The notes: a model not told the origin generated them from the letters alone. A DNA stretch of 53,948 nucleotides from Haliea sp. (GCA_002862465.1 PKDD01000025.1:1-53948); one strand, 5' to 3'. Numbered from the stretch's first letter, positions 34,264 to 44,110 are shown. Numbers and translations: made by a program.

Positions 34264-35829
34264 TCAACCCAGAAGATCGTCGGCAACGAAGTATTTAGGG
34301 TCTTCGATCACATTGACTTCCACCAGACTGCCGGCCTTACGCAGCAATCTCCGACACTCTTCACTTAGATGCACAAGATGCAGCGTCTTACCAACGCTGA
34401 GATAACGTTCGGCAAGTGTGTCTATTGCCTCTAGGCCGGAGTGATCCGCCACCCGTGAGCGCGCAAAATCGATGACCACATCGTCGTTATCCTTTGACGG
34501 ATCAAAACGCTCCAGAAAAGACGTCACGGATCCAAAAAATAATGGGCCGGTAACCGCATAGACGGTTGAACCTTTATGGTCTTCTCGCGCCTCCACCAAA
34601 ATATGCTTGGCATGTTCCCAAGCAAAGACTAGCGCAGAAACAATAACCCCCACGACTACCGCAACTGCGAGGTCTGTTGCCACAGTTACTGCGGACACCA
34701 GTAACAAGACCAGCGCGTCACTGCGCGGCACTTTGCGTAAAACGCGGAAACTACTCCATTCAAAGGTGCCGATAACCACGATGAACATCACGCCAATTAA
34801 CGCCGCTAGCGGAATTTTTTCAATAAGTGAAGATCCGACCAGAATAAACAGCAATAAACACAGTGCAGCCGTGATGCCTGAGAGTCGACCACGGCCTCCA
34901 GAGTTCACATTAATCATGCTTTGACCAATCATTGCGCAGCCACCCATGCCACCGAACAGACCTGTCGTCGTATTAGCGATACCCTGCGCGATACACTCCT
35001 TGTTCCCATGACCTCGCGTTTCGGTAATCTCATCCACCAAGCGCAACGTTAACAACGACTCAATCAAGCCAATCGACGCGAGAATAACCGCATAAGGGAA
35101 AATAATGGCCAGTGTATCGAAACTAAAAGGCACCGACGGAATATGGAAGCTGGGCAGTCCACCCTTTATCGAAGCCACATCACCGACGACCCGAGTTTCC
35201 AGATCTAACCCAAAGACCAGTCCGCTAACTACGAGAATAGCCACTAGCGACGACGGCAAAGCCCGCGTAAAACGCGGCAGAAAATGAATAATCGCCATCG
35301 TTAGTGCAACCAGCCCCAGCAACACATGCAGTTGCGGACCCTCTATCCATGAGACATCAAGAATAGAACCCTGCATAAACGTACCATACAGCCAGCCGGG
35401 TTCACCGGTTACGCCGAACTGTCCCAGTTGTGCCAGAAAAATAACAATCGCCAAACCATTTACAAAGCCGAGCATTACAGGGTACGGCACCATGCGAATA
35501 AATTTTCCTAGCTTCAAAATCCCAGCACTAACCTGCAACACCCCCATCAAAACGACCGTAGCAAACAGATACTGAACACCATGATCTGCGACTAACGCAA
35601 CCATTACTACGGCAAGCGCGCCGGTTGCACCGGAAATCATGCCCGGTCGACCACCGAGGCAAGCAGTGATCAGGCCCACCATAAACGCTGCATAAAGACC
35701 AACCAACGGCTGAACGCCGGCGACGAAAGCAAAGGCAACGGCTTCCGGTACCAATGCCAAAGCCACAGTCAACCCTGACAGCATATCGTTTTTAACGCTC
35801 GCGATTTTGCTCGGCTGGATCTCAAACAT
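34264..35829 (-). CDS. SulP family inorganic anion transporter with STAS domain
   Basis: The 521-residue transporter has the SulP core (about 1-400) of 14 half-helix segments, with [21 protein letters not shown] at the start, [17 protein letters not shown] around the substrate site and [26 protein letters not shown] in the middle. A C-terminal STAS domain (about 415-510) contains [22 protein letters not shown]. SulP proteins move sulfate, bicarbonate, molybdate or dicarboxylates; in marine bacteria many are sodium-coupled bicarbonate or sulfate carriers, and the anion here is not decided. It is divergent from the SnoaL-like gene across 251 bp that holds both promoters. Confidence 0.9.
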   Translation of the reverse strand: MFEIQPSKIASVKNDMLSGLTVALALVPEAVAFAFVAGVQPLVGLYAAFMVGLITACLGGRPGMISGATGALAVVMVALVADHGVQYLFATVVLMGVLQVSAGILKLGKFIRMVPYPVMLGFVNGLAIVIFLAQLGQFGVTGEPGWLYGTFMQGSILDVSWIEGPQLHVLLGLVALTMAIIHFLPRFTRALPSSLVAILVVSGLVFGLDLETRVVGDVASIKGGLPSFHIPSVPFSFDTLAIIFPYAVILASIGLIESLLTLRLVDEITETRGHGNKECIAQGIANTTTGLFGGMGGCAMIGQSMINVNSGGRGRLSGITAALCLLLFILVGSSLIEKIPLAALIGVMFIVVIGTFEWSSFRVLRKVPRSDALVLLLVSAVTVATDLAVAVVVGVIVSALVFAWEHAKHILVEAREDHKGSTVYAVTGPLFFGSVTSFLERFDPSKDNDDVVIDFARSRVADHSGLEAIDTLAERYLSVGKTLHLVHLSEECRRLLRKAGSLVEVNVIEDPKYFVADDLLG

Positions 35830-36080
35830 CTCTATATCTCGTCAACAGGAAGGAATCACCCGCATAACGCACCAAAGAACTGGATCAAATAACTGGACCA
35901 ATCGGCGAAGGTATTCTTGCTAAGCGACCACGGGCGGGGACGGCATTTTAGTGGAAGGGCCTAGGCAGTACAATCGCAGGAAGGCTGACTGTGAAGATGT
36001 CACAATGTGTCCGCTAACATCCGTAACCAGCTCGCAAGTTCACAGCTGGTATACCTCCTTTATGCAACGAGGAACAGCTA

Positions 36081-36662
36081 ATGAGCGAACGTCAGGTATT
36101 AAACAAAAAAAATCTGGGAATAAAAGCAGGGCTGCCGTTAAAGGCGTGCGAAGGTGGAATTGAGGATCTGCGCAAAGATATCCAACGATTGATGGACATC
36201 GAAGCTATTAAACAGCTGAAACATGCATATTTCCGGTGCGTCGATACAGCAAATTTGGAAGAACTGGCTACACTGTTCCATGATGATGTTGCCGTACATT
36301 TTTGCGGTGGCCATTATGAGTGGAAACTCCAAGGTAAGCATGAATATTTAGACAGTATCGGCCAGTCCTTTACCTCAGAGGCGGTGGGGCAGCATAATGC
36401 GCATCACCCTGAGATCCAGATGTTAAGCGATACCGAAGCCACAGCTCTTTGGTACCTTGCAGACAATATGTGGATTCTGAACCACAACGTCAAAACTCAC
36501 GGTACAGCGCTCTATTGGGACAGGTATCTAAAAGTGGATGGCAAATGGCTGATAAAAGACACCAACTATGAGCGTATCTATGAGATCAATGACAAGCTGG
36601 AACAGCGTCCTAAATTCAGCTCCCATTACCTAAGCGTCCACGGAAGGAAACAACCGTCTTGA
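36081..36662 (+). CDS. SnoaL-like (NTF2-fold) protein
   Basis: The 193-residue protein has one SnoaL_4-type domain at about 30-165: an opening helix DIEAIKQLKHAYFRCVD, then NLEELATLFHDDVAVHF, TEATALWYLADNMW and WLIKDTNYERIY. The first 30 residues are a basic, probably flexible extension. Members of this fold include polyketide cyclases, dehydratases, limonene-epoxide hydrolase and ketosteroid isomerases, and many are uncharacterised partners of terpenoid- or steroid-degrading enzymes; catalytic residues are not decided here. AGGAAC precedes ATG 36081. It stands convergent to the glycerol-3-phosphate dehydrogenase gene. Confidence 0.8.
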   Translation: MSERQVLNKKNLGIKAGLPLKACEGGIEDLRKDIQRLMDIEAIKQLKHAYFRCVDTANLEELATLFHDDVAVHFCGGHYEWKLQGKHEYLDSIGQSFTSEAVGQHNAHHPEIQMLSDTEATALWYLADNMWILNHNVKTHGTALYWDRYLKVDGKWLIKDTNYERIYEINDKLEQRPKFSSHYLSVHGRKQPS

Positions 36663-36670
36663 TTGCGTCA

Positions 36671-36700
36671 GGCACCACGGCTAGCCCGGTGCCCTTTCCT
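36671..36700 (+). terminator. Intrinsic terminator after the SnoaL-like gene
   Basis: GGCACC (36671-36676) pairs with GGTGCC (36688-36693), and GGC/GCC pairs continue inside with a small internal bulge. A T-rich CTTTCCT stretch follows on the plus strand. It starts 9 bp after the SnoaL-like stop and overlaps the gap between convergent genes. Confidence 0.55.
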
Positions 36701-36703
36701 CAT

Positions 36704-38323
36704 TTAAATCCGTGGGGCAAGATACTCACTCAGGCGCTCTGCAGATTGCCTCCCGAATAAAATGTCACATGCCTCACTCAGGCCTGGTGCATCTGCAATT
36801 TTTTCGCGGCGCACCACTTGTTCGATTTTGGAGCGGCGTCGCATGAAGTCCTCAAGCGTCACAATCATTTCTCGACGAGCAGCTAACTCTATTTCACAAC
36901 GCGTGTATTCTGCATTCTCAATTAACAGGAATGCACTGCTTTCATCTTCACGGATTCGCTCAAGAAGCCCAAAAGCACTTTCACCATAGCGCCTCCAGAA
37001 TCTTTCAGACAGTGGTTCTGACGAGGAGGGATCTGTTAAACGATCTAGGTCCATCAGCGTTGCCTGCAACATAAATTCAGCCCGCAGATCGGCTCCGGGC
37101 TCGCCGTACCAACGATTGTTTGGCTGAGGCACAGTAATACCCAAGCGTTCGACCCACTCCGCGACCTCGTCCCCCACGTTGAGGCAATCGGTTAATTTGC
37201 CCCCAAAGATACTCATATGCCGGCGTGACTCATCCACGTCGATGACATGCTTGCGTGACAGTTGCACCCAATCTGCGTCTACACTCTCTTGGTTTTCTGC
37301 TTTGATAGCCAGCGGCCGCACACTCACACGCTCGGCTATTATGCTGGCTCTGGTAAATGGCTGATCAAGACTTAGTAATGCATTAGCATTTTCTAACAAA
37401 AAATCGCGGTCTTCATCAGTGACCTGAGAGTCAGGAGAATAGACATGTGTATCCGTTGTCCCAATACAGGTTTTCGGTCCCATAGGAATTAAGAAAAACA
37501 TCCGCCCATCACTGGCAAAGAACGTCAGCACCCTAGGGCTGTCGGTGACCTGATCAACAATCAGATGGACGCCCTTCGAAAATAAATGGCGATACTCCGT
37601 TTGTTGTGCGTCGATACAATTTTGCTCATCCACCCAGGGACCACATGCATTGATGACGAGCTTAGAGCGTATTTCAAAGCGCTCGCCAGTCGTTATTTCC
37701 CGTGCAGTCGTCACCCATTGCCCTTGCTCTCGACGAGAACTTACGGACTCCACGTAATTAGCCGCAATACAACCAAAATTTAAACTTTTACGAATGAAGT
37801 TAAATACGAATCTGGCGTCATTGTCATAAAGATAGCAGTCAGAGTATTCTAGGCCGCCCGCCGCAGAAACAGTATTAACCACAGGTTCTGCAGATTTTAT
37901 ACTACGCGCGCTGACGTAGCGCGGCGCTCGTGTCGCAAATCGCCCCATAAGCCAATACAACACACTTCCAAGGTAAACAAAAAATGGCGGAAAGCGAAAA
38001 CCACGCTGAATAGTGGTTAAAAAGCGAATCTCTTTGACTGTCGACGGGTAAGCGCGCATCAATCTGTTGCGCGATTTACAAAGTTTATTTACTAAAAGAA
38101 ACTCAAGGCTTTCAAGGTATTTGATGCCACCCCAAGCGAGATTAGAAGAGTTGGAACTGACACCGCCGCCAAAATCACCCCGGTCAATCAAGGCAACCCG
38201 CACACCTCGTCCCGCCAAAGATGCAGCACTAACAGCACCATTAATGCCGCCGCCAACAATCAGCACGTCGAAAGACTGCTCAACAAGTTTTTTTACATTG
38301 TTGTCGCGGAGTGTAACCGCCAT
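36704..38323 (-). CDS. glpD: FAD-dependent glycerol-3-phosphate dehydrogenase (GlpD-like)
   Basis: The 539-residue membrane-associated flavoprotein should oxidise glycerol-3-phosphate to dihydroxyacetone phosphate and pass electrons to quinone. It has the FAD-binding VLIVGGGINGAVSAASLAGRGVRV at residues 20-43, GGVSSNSSNLAWGGIKYLE, CGPWVDE, and the substrate-region GTTDTH and FGGKLTDCLNVG segments, then the helical C-terminal domain from about 400. Length is near that of E. coli GlpD (501) with a longer tail. No glpF or glpK lies nearby, so its use of glycerol itself cannot be judged from here. The gap to the convergent SnoaL-like stop is about 40 bp. Confidence 0.88.
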   Translation of the reverse strand: MAVTLRDNNVKKLVEQSFDVLIVGGGINGAVSAASLAGRGVRVALIDRGDFGGGVSSNSSNLAWGGIKYLESLEFLLVNKLCKSRNRLMRAYPSTVKEIRFLTTIQRGFRFPPFFVYLGSVLYWLMGRFATRAPRYVSARSIKSAEPVVNTVSAAGGLEYSDCYLYDNDARFVFNFIRKSLNFGCIAANYVESVSSRREQGQWVTTAREITTGERFEIRSKLVINACGPWVDEQNCIDAQQTEYRHLFSKGVHLIVDQVTDSPRVLTFFASDGRMFFLIPMGPKTCIGTTDTHVYSPDSQVTDEDRDFLLENANALLSLDQPFTRASIIAERVSVRPLAIKAENQESVDADWVQLSRKHVIDVDESRRHMSIFGGKLTDCLNVGDEVAEWVERLGITVPQPNNRWYGEPGADLRAEFMLQATLMDLDRLTDPSSSEPLSERFWRRYGESAFGLLERIREDESSAFLLIENAEYTRCEIELAARREMIVTLEDFMRRRSKIEQVVRREKIADAPGLSEACDILFGRQSAERLSEYLAPRI

Positions 38324-38379
38324 TTATTCCAACTCCATAATCAAAGTTTTCTTGAATCCCTAATGCGGCCGAGGTTGCT

Positions 38380-39267
38380 CTATACTTGCCAGTAGCGTCG
38401 ACAAAGAGCAATGAAGCTTTTAGCACTGCCACTTAGGTTCTTGCCCGTACGATAGTAAAGTCCTACCTGCTTGTCGATGCGGCCAAAGGATACGTCATCC
38501 ATAATACGAAAATTGGCGCAACTTGGATGCGTCTCCAGCAACTTGCGATCGATAAAAGTCACACCCATACCCTCCTCTACCATATGAATGCGCAACGGCA
38601 GACTACTCACCTCCCAAACCGTACTGAACTGATCGCGCAGGCGTTGGATGGCGGGACGCAATTCTGGGTTGTCTAATGCCGATGCAATCAGAGGCGTCAG
38701 TTTGAGCGCGCTTTCATCTCCATTGATCATATCCGCGTACTGCGGGTGACTAGGGCTCACCACCAAATGGCGGGAATCTGCGTAAAGAGGAAGTGCTTCA
38801 AACGCAACCATATCTTTTTGAAAAGGCCCGAGGCCGAGCTCTGCATTGCCTGATAGCACCGCGGAAATAATACTGCGGGATGGCATTTCTGCCACCTTCA
38901 TTCGAGTACGGGGGTTGTCCTTATAATAAGCACTTATCAAAGCAGGGGCGTCAAAACGATTAACGGAGGCGCTCAGTGCGAGGCTCAGTGTCTCGGTCTT
39001 CCCCTGTTTAAGCTGACCGATGTCTTCCAGCGTTTGCTGCTCGTCCGACAAAACATCTACTGCATGGTCGAACAGGCGCCGGCCTATGTCGGTCAGTCTG
39101 AGGTCTTTACCGCGCTGTACTAAAGGTGCATCCAGCTTAAATTCCAATCCCGCCACAGCCTGGCTCACCGCAGACTGACTAATATGTAAAGCATCCGCCG
39201 CACGTCTGAAGCCCCCCTCTTCTATTAACGCACGGAAAGCACGTAGCTCACTATTCTCCAGTCTCAT
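38380..39267 (-). CDS. LysR family transcriptional regulator
   Basis: The 295-residue regulator has the N-terminal winged helix-turn-helix typical of LysR proteins (LRAFRALIEEGGFRRAADALHISQSAVSQAVAGLE) and a two-lobe effector-binding domain from about 90. The start at 39267 gives the usual opening MRLENSELRAF; the open frame upstream adds 30 residues that cross the intergenic region and are unlikely. It is divergent from the citrate-synthase-like gene with a 96-bp AT-rich gap, the classical arrangement for a LysR protein that controls its neighbour and itself. No inducer can be named. Confidence 0.92.
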   Translation of the reverse strand: MRLENSELRAFRALIEEGGFRRAADALHISQSAVSQAVAGLEFKLDAPLVQRGKDLRLTDIGRRLFDHAVDVLSDEQQTLEDIGQLKQGKTETLSLALSASVNRFDAPALISAYYKDNPRTRMKVAEMPSRSIISAVLSGNAELGLGPFQKDMVAFEALPLYADSRHLVVSPSHPQYADMINGDESALKLTPLIASALDNPELRPAIQRLRDQFSTVWEVSSLPLRIHMVEEGMGVTFIDRKLLETHPSCANFRIMDDVSFGRIDKQVGLYYRTGKNLSGSAKSFIALCRRYWQV

Positions 39268-39326
39268 ATTAGCTATAATAATACATTGATAAGTAAAATT
39301 AACTCTTCTAATGCTCACATCGGGCC

Positions 39327-39332
39327 TATAAT
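39327..39332 (+). promoter_or_regulatory. Candidate -10 box for the citrate-synthase-like gene
   Basis: A perfect TATAAT lies 32 bp before the ATG at 39364 and 60 bp from the LysR start, with a poor -35 (TCTTCT) at 17 bp. A weak -35 is common where a LysR activator helps polymerase. The ATG at 39331 overlaps this box, which argues against it as the start. Confidence 0.45.
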
Positions 39333-39363
39333 GCGACTTATTACCACTTTCGAGCAAAAGCGC

Positions 39364-40500
39364 ATGCCTTCTAAAGAACCCGTTTTTTCAACTGATTTGG
39401 CCGGCATTATTGTCGGAGAAACAGCAATATCTGACGTACAAGGCGAAATCGGTCTACTTAGTTATCGCGGTATCGACATAACGGATATGGTCGGGGTGCC
39501 CTTTTTACACGTGGTCTGGATGGTATTGTTTGGAGAGTGGCCTACCGAGCAGCAAAAAAGTCGGCTGAAAGCATTTATGTGTCGCCATTCGCATCTTAGC
39601 CACACAGAAATCGACCTATTGCAGCAGATTCCAGAGGGCGTTCACCCAATGCTGATGCTGCAGGGATTAGTACCACTGCTTGCTCTCCCTGATGACAACA
39701 CACTAGAAATTAGCCAAGACGCTGAACAGGGCCTTTTCCTGGCAGCGAAAATTGCTGCACTGGTCGCCGCTAGACACCGCTTGTCTCAAAACAAAGTCAT
39801 CCTGCAACCGGTGCCCGGAAAACTGTTTCATGAAAACTTCTTAACCATGCTGCATGGCAATACTCCTACTAAAGAGCAAGTGCGCATGCTTGATGCTGCT
39901 CAGGTATTACAGATGGAACACAGTTATAATTGCGGAACCTTTGCCGGTCGTGTCTGCGCCAGCACCCTCGCTCCGATCCAGTCCTGCATATCAGCGTCTA
40001 TTGGTACGTTATTCGGTAAATTACACGGCGGCGCAGATCAGGCAGCGCTGGAAATGGCTATCGCAATCGGCAGTCCCGAAAAGGCTGATGCCTATGTCAA
40101 GGAGTGCCTCGCAAACAGAGTTAAAATCATGGGCATGGGACATCGCGAGTACCGCACTGTTGACCCCCGCGCGAGCATCCTCAAGCCAATGGCAGTAGAA
40201 CTTTGCGAAGACGAAGAAAGTAAAAATCTACTGGCCACGTTGATCGCAGTAGAAGAGGCCTGTCAGCGTGAATTTGCCGATAAAGATAAGGAGATATGGG
40301 CTAACGTCGAGTTTTATAAGGGGGCGGTATTTCATAGCCTCGGAATATCCACCCACAACTTCACCGCTATGTTCGCCATGTCGCGTGTCTATGGGTATAT
40401 TGCGCATTTCCTAGAATTTCGGCGTGATAGTCGCCTCATTAGACCACGCGCACGCTATATCGGCCCTACCGTTAGTCCACGAAATAAATCCGTCGCTTAA
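39364..40500 (+). CDS. Citrate synthase/2-methylcitrate synthase-like protein with Glu in place of the catalytic Asp
   Basis: The 378-residue protein belongs to the citrate synthase family of the short bacterial/methylcitrate type. The two catalytic His are present (H221 in KLHGGAD, H260 in GMGHREY), as is FRRDSRLIRPRARY near the end. The catalytic Asp of the NVDFY motif is replaced by Glu (NVEFY, E316), codon GAG at 40309-40311; the spacing between the three sites is that of the family. ATG 39364 gives the family opening MPSKEPVFSTDLAG; ATG 39331 overlaps a candidate -10. It condenses acetyl- or propionyl-CoA with oxaloacetate, or another acyl-CoA with a 2-oxoacid. No other prp gene is nearby. 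Control by the divergent LysR protein is likely. Confidence 0.82.
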   Translation: MPSKEPVFSTDLAGIIVGETAISDVQGEIGLLSYRGIDITDMVGVPFLHVVWMVLFGEWPTEQQKSRLKAFMCRHSHLSHTEIDLLQQIPEGVHPMLMLQGLVPLLALPDDNTLEISQDAEQGLFLAAKIAALVAARHRLSQNKVILQPVPGKLFHENFLTMLHGNTPTKEQVRMLDAAQVLQMEHSYNCGTFAGRVCASTLAPIQSCISASIGTLFGKLHGGADQAALEMAIAIGSPEKADAYVKECLANRVKIMGMGHREYRTVDPRASILKPMAVELCEDEESKNLLATLIAVEEACQREFADKDKEIWANVEFYKGAVFHSLGISTHNFTAMFAMSRVYGYIAHFLEFRRDSRLIRPRARYIGPTVSPRNKSVA

Positions 40501-40510
40501 ATTGAGCGCT

Positions 40511-40543
40511 GTGCCGCCGCTGTCGGCGGCACTTCGTCCTTTT
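40511..40543 (+). terminator. Strong intrinsic terminator
   Basis: A perfect 9-bp GC-rich stem, GTGCCGCCG (40511-40519) and CGGCGGCAC (40524-40532), with a CTGT loop, is followed by TTCGTCCTTTT. It lies 11 bp after the citrate-synthase-like stop and separates that gene from the opp operon. Confidence 0.8.
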
Positions 40544-40653
40544 GCCTACAACGCAATGTCCTCGCAGCGGGTGACAACTACCTTATGGTTACTCTGGTTT
40601 AATGTCATACTGCATCGCCCCACTCCTGCACGTTTCTGGATTACACTAAACCT

Positions 40654-42291
40654 ATGCAATTTAGCGTGCTTAAAATTTTATGCCTTGTGCTTACCCTCAC
40701 ACCCATGCTGGCCTGCGGCGGCGGTGAATCCAATGTCTCTCAGGGCAATCGCGAAGGCATACTGCACTTTGGAAATGGCGCTGAACCTCAGGGCCTAGAT
40801 CCACACGTTGTTACTGGGATTCCAGAAAGCCTGATCATAAATGCACTGTTCGAAGGCCTTACCGTCAAAAACCCATACACACTAGAATCGGAATCCGGAG
40901 TAGCGCAGCGCTGGGACATCAGCGACGATGGCATGACAATCACGTTTCACCTTAATCCCCAAGCCAAGTGGTCCAACGGTGATCCAATGACAGCAGAGGA
41001 TTATGTGTGGTCATGGTGGCGCGCGCTAAACCCTGCCATGGGCAATCAGTATGGCTACATGCTCTACCCATTGAAAAATGCTGAGGCATTTGCCACTGGC
41101 AAAATAGACGACTTCTCTGATGTCGGAGTCAAGGCCATCGATGAGCACACCTTGCAAGTGGAACTCAACACGCCGACACCCTACTTCATACAGCTTATGG
41201 ATCATCACAGCACTTTTGCTCTGCATCGGCCTACCATCGAAAAGCACGGTAAAGCTACCGATCGCTTTACTCGTTGGACGCGGGAGGAGAATATCGTCAG
41301 TAATGGCCCCTTTCGACTCAAAAGCTGGCAACTAAATCGGCGCCTCAGTGTTGAAAAGAGTGACACCTACTGGAACAGAGACAAGGTTCAACTCAACGGT
41401 ATCGTGTTCTACCCCACTGAGAATATTTCCAGCGAGGAACGCATGTTTCGGGTAGAACAACTCCATTACACGCAGACCATCCCGCTGGAAAAGATACCCG
41501 TATATCGCGCGATGAAAGACAGCCCGTATGCCAACGCACCCTATCTTGGCACATATTACTATCTGCTGAATATCAATAAACCGCCGCTAGATGATCTGCG
41601 GGTGCGTCAGGCACTGTCCATGGCAGTAGATCGCGAGAAACTCAATAATACGGTCTTACACGGGAGTAATGTGCCCGCCTTCAGTATCACCCCACCTGAC
41701 ACGCTTGGTTACCAGCCTCCAAAGGTATTCAGTCAAAATATAGAAGCGGCACAAGAACTACTGGCACAGGCTGGCTACCCTAATGGCCAAGGGTGGCCAG
41801 GACTGGAACTCACCTATAACACCAGTGAGAGCCATTTAAAAATCGCAGTAGCATTACAACAGATGTGGAAAAACGCACTTAATATAGACATTACTTTGGC
41901 CAACCAAGAGTGGAAGGTCTACCTCGATTCAGTGGATCAAATGAATTTTCAAATGGCGCGGCGTGGATGGATTGGCGACTATGTAGACCCCAACAATTTT
42001 CTTGACTTATTCCTATGTGACGGCGGAAACAATAGCACCGGCTTTTGTGACCCAGTCTACGACGAACTGATCAAGCGCCAAGCGCCCCAGGCCATATCGA
42101 GGGAAGAGCGCTATGCGCTTTTTAACGAGGCAGAAACACGGCTAATGCAACAGATGCCCATTATTCCAATCTACACTTATACGAGCAACCATCTGATCCA
42201 CCCTAGCGTCAAGGGTCTGCCACCTAACCTCATGGATTATATAAACTTCAGGTATATCTGGCTGGACAAAGAGCAGGAAGCGATTGAGTGA
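40654..42291 (+). CDS. oppA: Oligopeptide ABC transporter substrate-binding lipoprotein (OppA-like)
   Basis: The 545-residue protein is a cluster C solute-binding protein (SBP_bac_5). The signal ends in the lipobox LAC (about residue 20-23, LTPMLACGGG), so the mature protein is anchored by a lipid-modified Cys. Family stretches include GAEPQGLDPHVVTG, VAQRWDISDDGMTITFHL, WSNGDPMTAEDYVWSW, TPYFIQLMDHHSTFALH and DVPRVQ-type DDLRVRQALSMAVDR. It binds peptides for import; opines or other ligands are possible because the family is broad. First gene of a four-gene operon; its TGA overlaps the next ATG by one base. Confidence 0.92.
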   Translation: MQFSVLKILCLVLTLTPMLACGGGESNVSQGNREGILHFGNGAEPQGLDPHVVTGIPESLIINALFEGLTVKNPYTLESESGVAQRWDISDDGMTITFHLNPQAKWSNGDPMTAEDYVWSWWRALNPAMGNQYGYMLYPLKNAEAFATGKIDDFSDVGVKAIDEHTLQVELNTPTPYFIQLMDHHSTFALHRPTIEKHGKATDRFTRWTREENIVSNGPFRLKSWQLNRRLSVEKSDTYWNRDKVQLNGIVFYPTENISSEERMFRVEQLHYTQTIPLEKIPVYRAMKDSPYANAPYLGTYYYLLNINKPPLDDLRVRQALSMAVDREKLNNTVLHGSNVPAFSITPPDTLGYQPPKVFSQNIEAAQELLAQAGYPNGQGWPGLELTYNTSESHLKIAVALQQMWKNALNIDITLANQEWKVYLDSVDQMNFQMARRGWIGDYVDPNNFLDLFLCDGGNNSTGFCDPVYDELIKRQAPQAISREERYALFNEAETRLMQQMPIIPIYTYTSNHLIHPSVKGLPPNLMDYINFRYIWLDKEQEAIE

Positions 42292-43223
42292 TGTGGCGGT
42301 TTATCGGCTTTCGCATGTTGCAGGCTATTCCAGTTTTACTGGTAGTAATCACCGTAACTTTTTTTCTCATACGACTAGCACCAGGCGGACCTTTTGATAG
42401 TGAAAAAGCTGTTATTCCAGAAGTACAGGCGGCCCTTGAGGCCCAATACCGTCTAAATCTTACACTGTTCCAACAATATGCTTCATACCTCGGTGACCTA
42501 TCACACGGTAACCTCGGGCCCTCCTTTAAATATCCCGGGCGCAGCGTCAACGAACTGATTGCTGCAGGGTTTCCAGTAACCGCAGAACTTGCCTTCTATG
42601 CACTGCTGGTAGCACTGGTTATCGGCGGTATTGCAGGTGTCGTTGCATCACTAAAGCCTAATTCTGTACAGGACTATATTCCCATGTCCGTTGCAATGAT
42701 CGGTATCTGCATGCCGTCACTACTGCTCGGGCCAATCCTGATACTGATCTTTGGCATCTACCTAGATTGGCTTCCCGTTTCAGGCTGGAATGACAGTCCA
42801 GGGGATAAAATATTACCGGCAGTAACACTCGGTTCTGCCTATGCTGCCTACATAGCCAGGCTTAGCCGCGCCGGCATGTTGGAAGTCATGTCGCAAGATT
42901 ATATTCGCACTGCCCGCGCCAAAGGCCTTCCCGAATGGCAGGTGATCAGTCGCCATGCATTGCGTGGTGGAATGATCCCAGTGATAGCGTTTCTGGGACC
43001 GGCCTTTGCAGGGTTGCTGTCAGGCTCTTTTGTCGTTGAAACCATATTCCAGATACCTGGCCTCGGTCGTTTCTATGTACAAGCGGCTTTTAACCGCGAC
43101 TACACCATGATCCTTGGCTCGACAATATTTCTAGCAACACTAATCGTGTTTTTCAACCTACTGTCCGACATCGTCGCCGCCTGGATGAATCCGCGTCTGC
43201 GTGACAAGTTGAGAGCGCCGTAA
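42291..43223 (+). CDS. oppB: Oligopeptide ABC transporter permease (OppB-like)
   Basis: The 310-residue inner membrane permease has six hydrophobic segments and the coupling-loop EAA motif near residues 195-215 (RTARAKGLPEWQVISRHALRGG), which contacts the ATPase subunit. Length matches OppB/DppB (306-339). A GTG at 42288 sits directly before the ATG; either could start, and ATG 42291 is taken because it gives the normal MWRFIGFRMLQ opening. Translation is coupled to oppA through the TGATG overlap. Confidence 0.93.
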   Translation: MWRFIGFRMLQAIPVLLVVITVTFFLIRLAPGGPFDSEKAVIPEVQAALEAQYRLNLTLFQQYASYLGDLSHGNLGPSFKYPGRSVNELIAAGFPVTAELAFYALLVALVIGGIAGVVASLKPNSVQDYIPMSVAMIGICMPSLLLGPILILIFGIYLDWLPVSGWNDSPGDKILPAVTLGSAYAAYIARLSRAGMLEVMSQDYIRTARAKGLPEWQVISRHALRGGMIPVIAFLGPAFAGLLSGSFVVETIFQIPGLGRFYVQAAFNRDYTMILGSTIFLATLIVFFNLLSDIVAAWMNPRLRDKLRAP

Positions 43224-44110
43224 TGACCGCCCCCACAATTAGTGACCTCGCACAAACTGAGCAAGGGACCTCGTTATGGCAGGACGCTTGGCTGCGACTG
43301 CGCCGAAACCGATTAGCCTTAATCGGCTTAATAATATTAATCCTGTTCATTTTTATTGCCGCCGCTACACCGTGGATCGCGCCTTATGGTTACGCGCAGC
43401 AGAATCTTGAACTGGGAGCATCACCACCATCCGCTGCGCACTGGCTGGGTACAGATATTTTCGGTCGCGATTTACTGACACAGATTATGTTTGGTGGCCG
43501 TATCTCCCTGGCGGTAGGCTTTATCGCCACAGCAGTGGCACTGCTGATTGGCATAACCTGGGGGGCTGTTGCAGGATATATGGGTGGCCGCCTAGATGCG
43601 GCAATGATGCGTCTGGTAGACATCATCTATGCCCTACCCTTTATGATCTTTATTATATTGTTGATGGTCATATTTGGACGCAATATGCTGCTGTTGTTTC
43701 TTGCTATTGGCGCGGTGGAGTGGCTGACTATGGCCCGCATCATGCGCTCGCAAGTACAGTCGTTGCGCCAACAGGAGTTTGTTGAAGCAGCAGTCTCCCT
43801 AGGCCTTCCAACCGTCACAATTATTCGCCGCCACCTGATTCCCAATGCATTGGGCCCAATTATCGTATACACCACGCTAACGGTTCCCAGTGTCATGTTG
43901 CTAGAGGCGTTTCTAAGCTTCCTCGGCCTAGGCGTCCAGCCGCCAGAGACTTCTTGGGGCCTATTGATTTCGTATGGCGCAGAATCGATGGAAGAGTATC
44001 CTTGGCTACTATTTTTCCCAGGCTTAGCTCTGACGTTAACTCTATTCTCGCTCAATTTTCTCGGCGACGGACTGCGCGACGCGCTGGACGTGCGCAGCGC
44101 AAAGGACTAG
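43223..44110 (+). CDS. oppC: Oligopeptide ABC transporter permease (OppC-like)
   Basis: The 295-residue partner permease has the N-terminal cytoplasmic tail usual for OppC (about 30 residues, LWQDAWLRLRRNRLALIGL), then six membrane segments and the EAA loop (VEAAVSLGLPTVTIIRRHLIPNA). The periplasmic HWLGTDIFGRDLLTQIMFG segment is a strong OppC/DppC mark. The ATG at 43223 overlaps the oppB TAA (TAATG), so translation is coupled. With OppB it forms the membrane channel. Confidence 0.93.
   Translation: MTAPTISDLAQTEQGTSLWQDAWLRLRRNRLALIGLIILILFIFIAAATPWIAPYGYAQQNLELGASPPSAAHWLGTDIFGRDLLTQIMFGGRISLAVGFIATAVALLIGITWGAVAGYMGGRLDAAMMRLVDIIYALPFMIFIILLMVIFGRNMLLLFLAIGAVEWLTMARIMRSQVQSLRQQEFVEAAVSLGLPTVTIIRRHLIPNALGPIIVYTTLTVPSVMLLEAFLSFLGLGVQPPETSWGLLISYGAESMEEYPWLLFFPGLALTLTLFSLNFLGDGLRDALDVRSAKD

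Noticed and set aside
35951-36163. Plus-strand frame of 70 codons upstream of the SnoaL-like gene
   Set aside because: It overlaps the sure start of that gene in another frame and is not protein-like.
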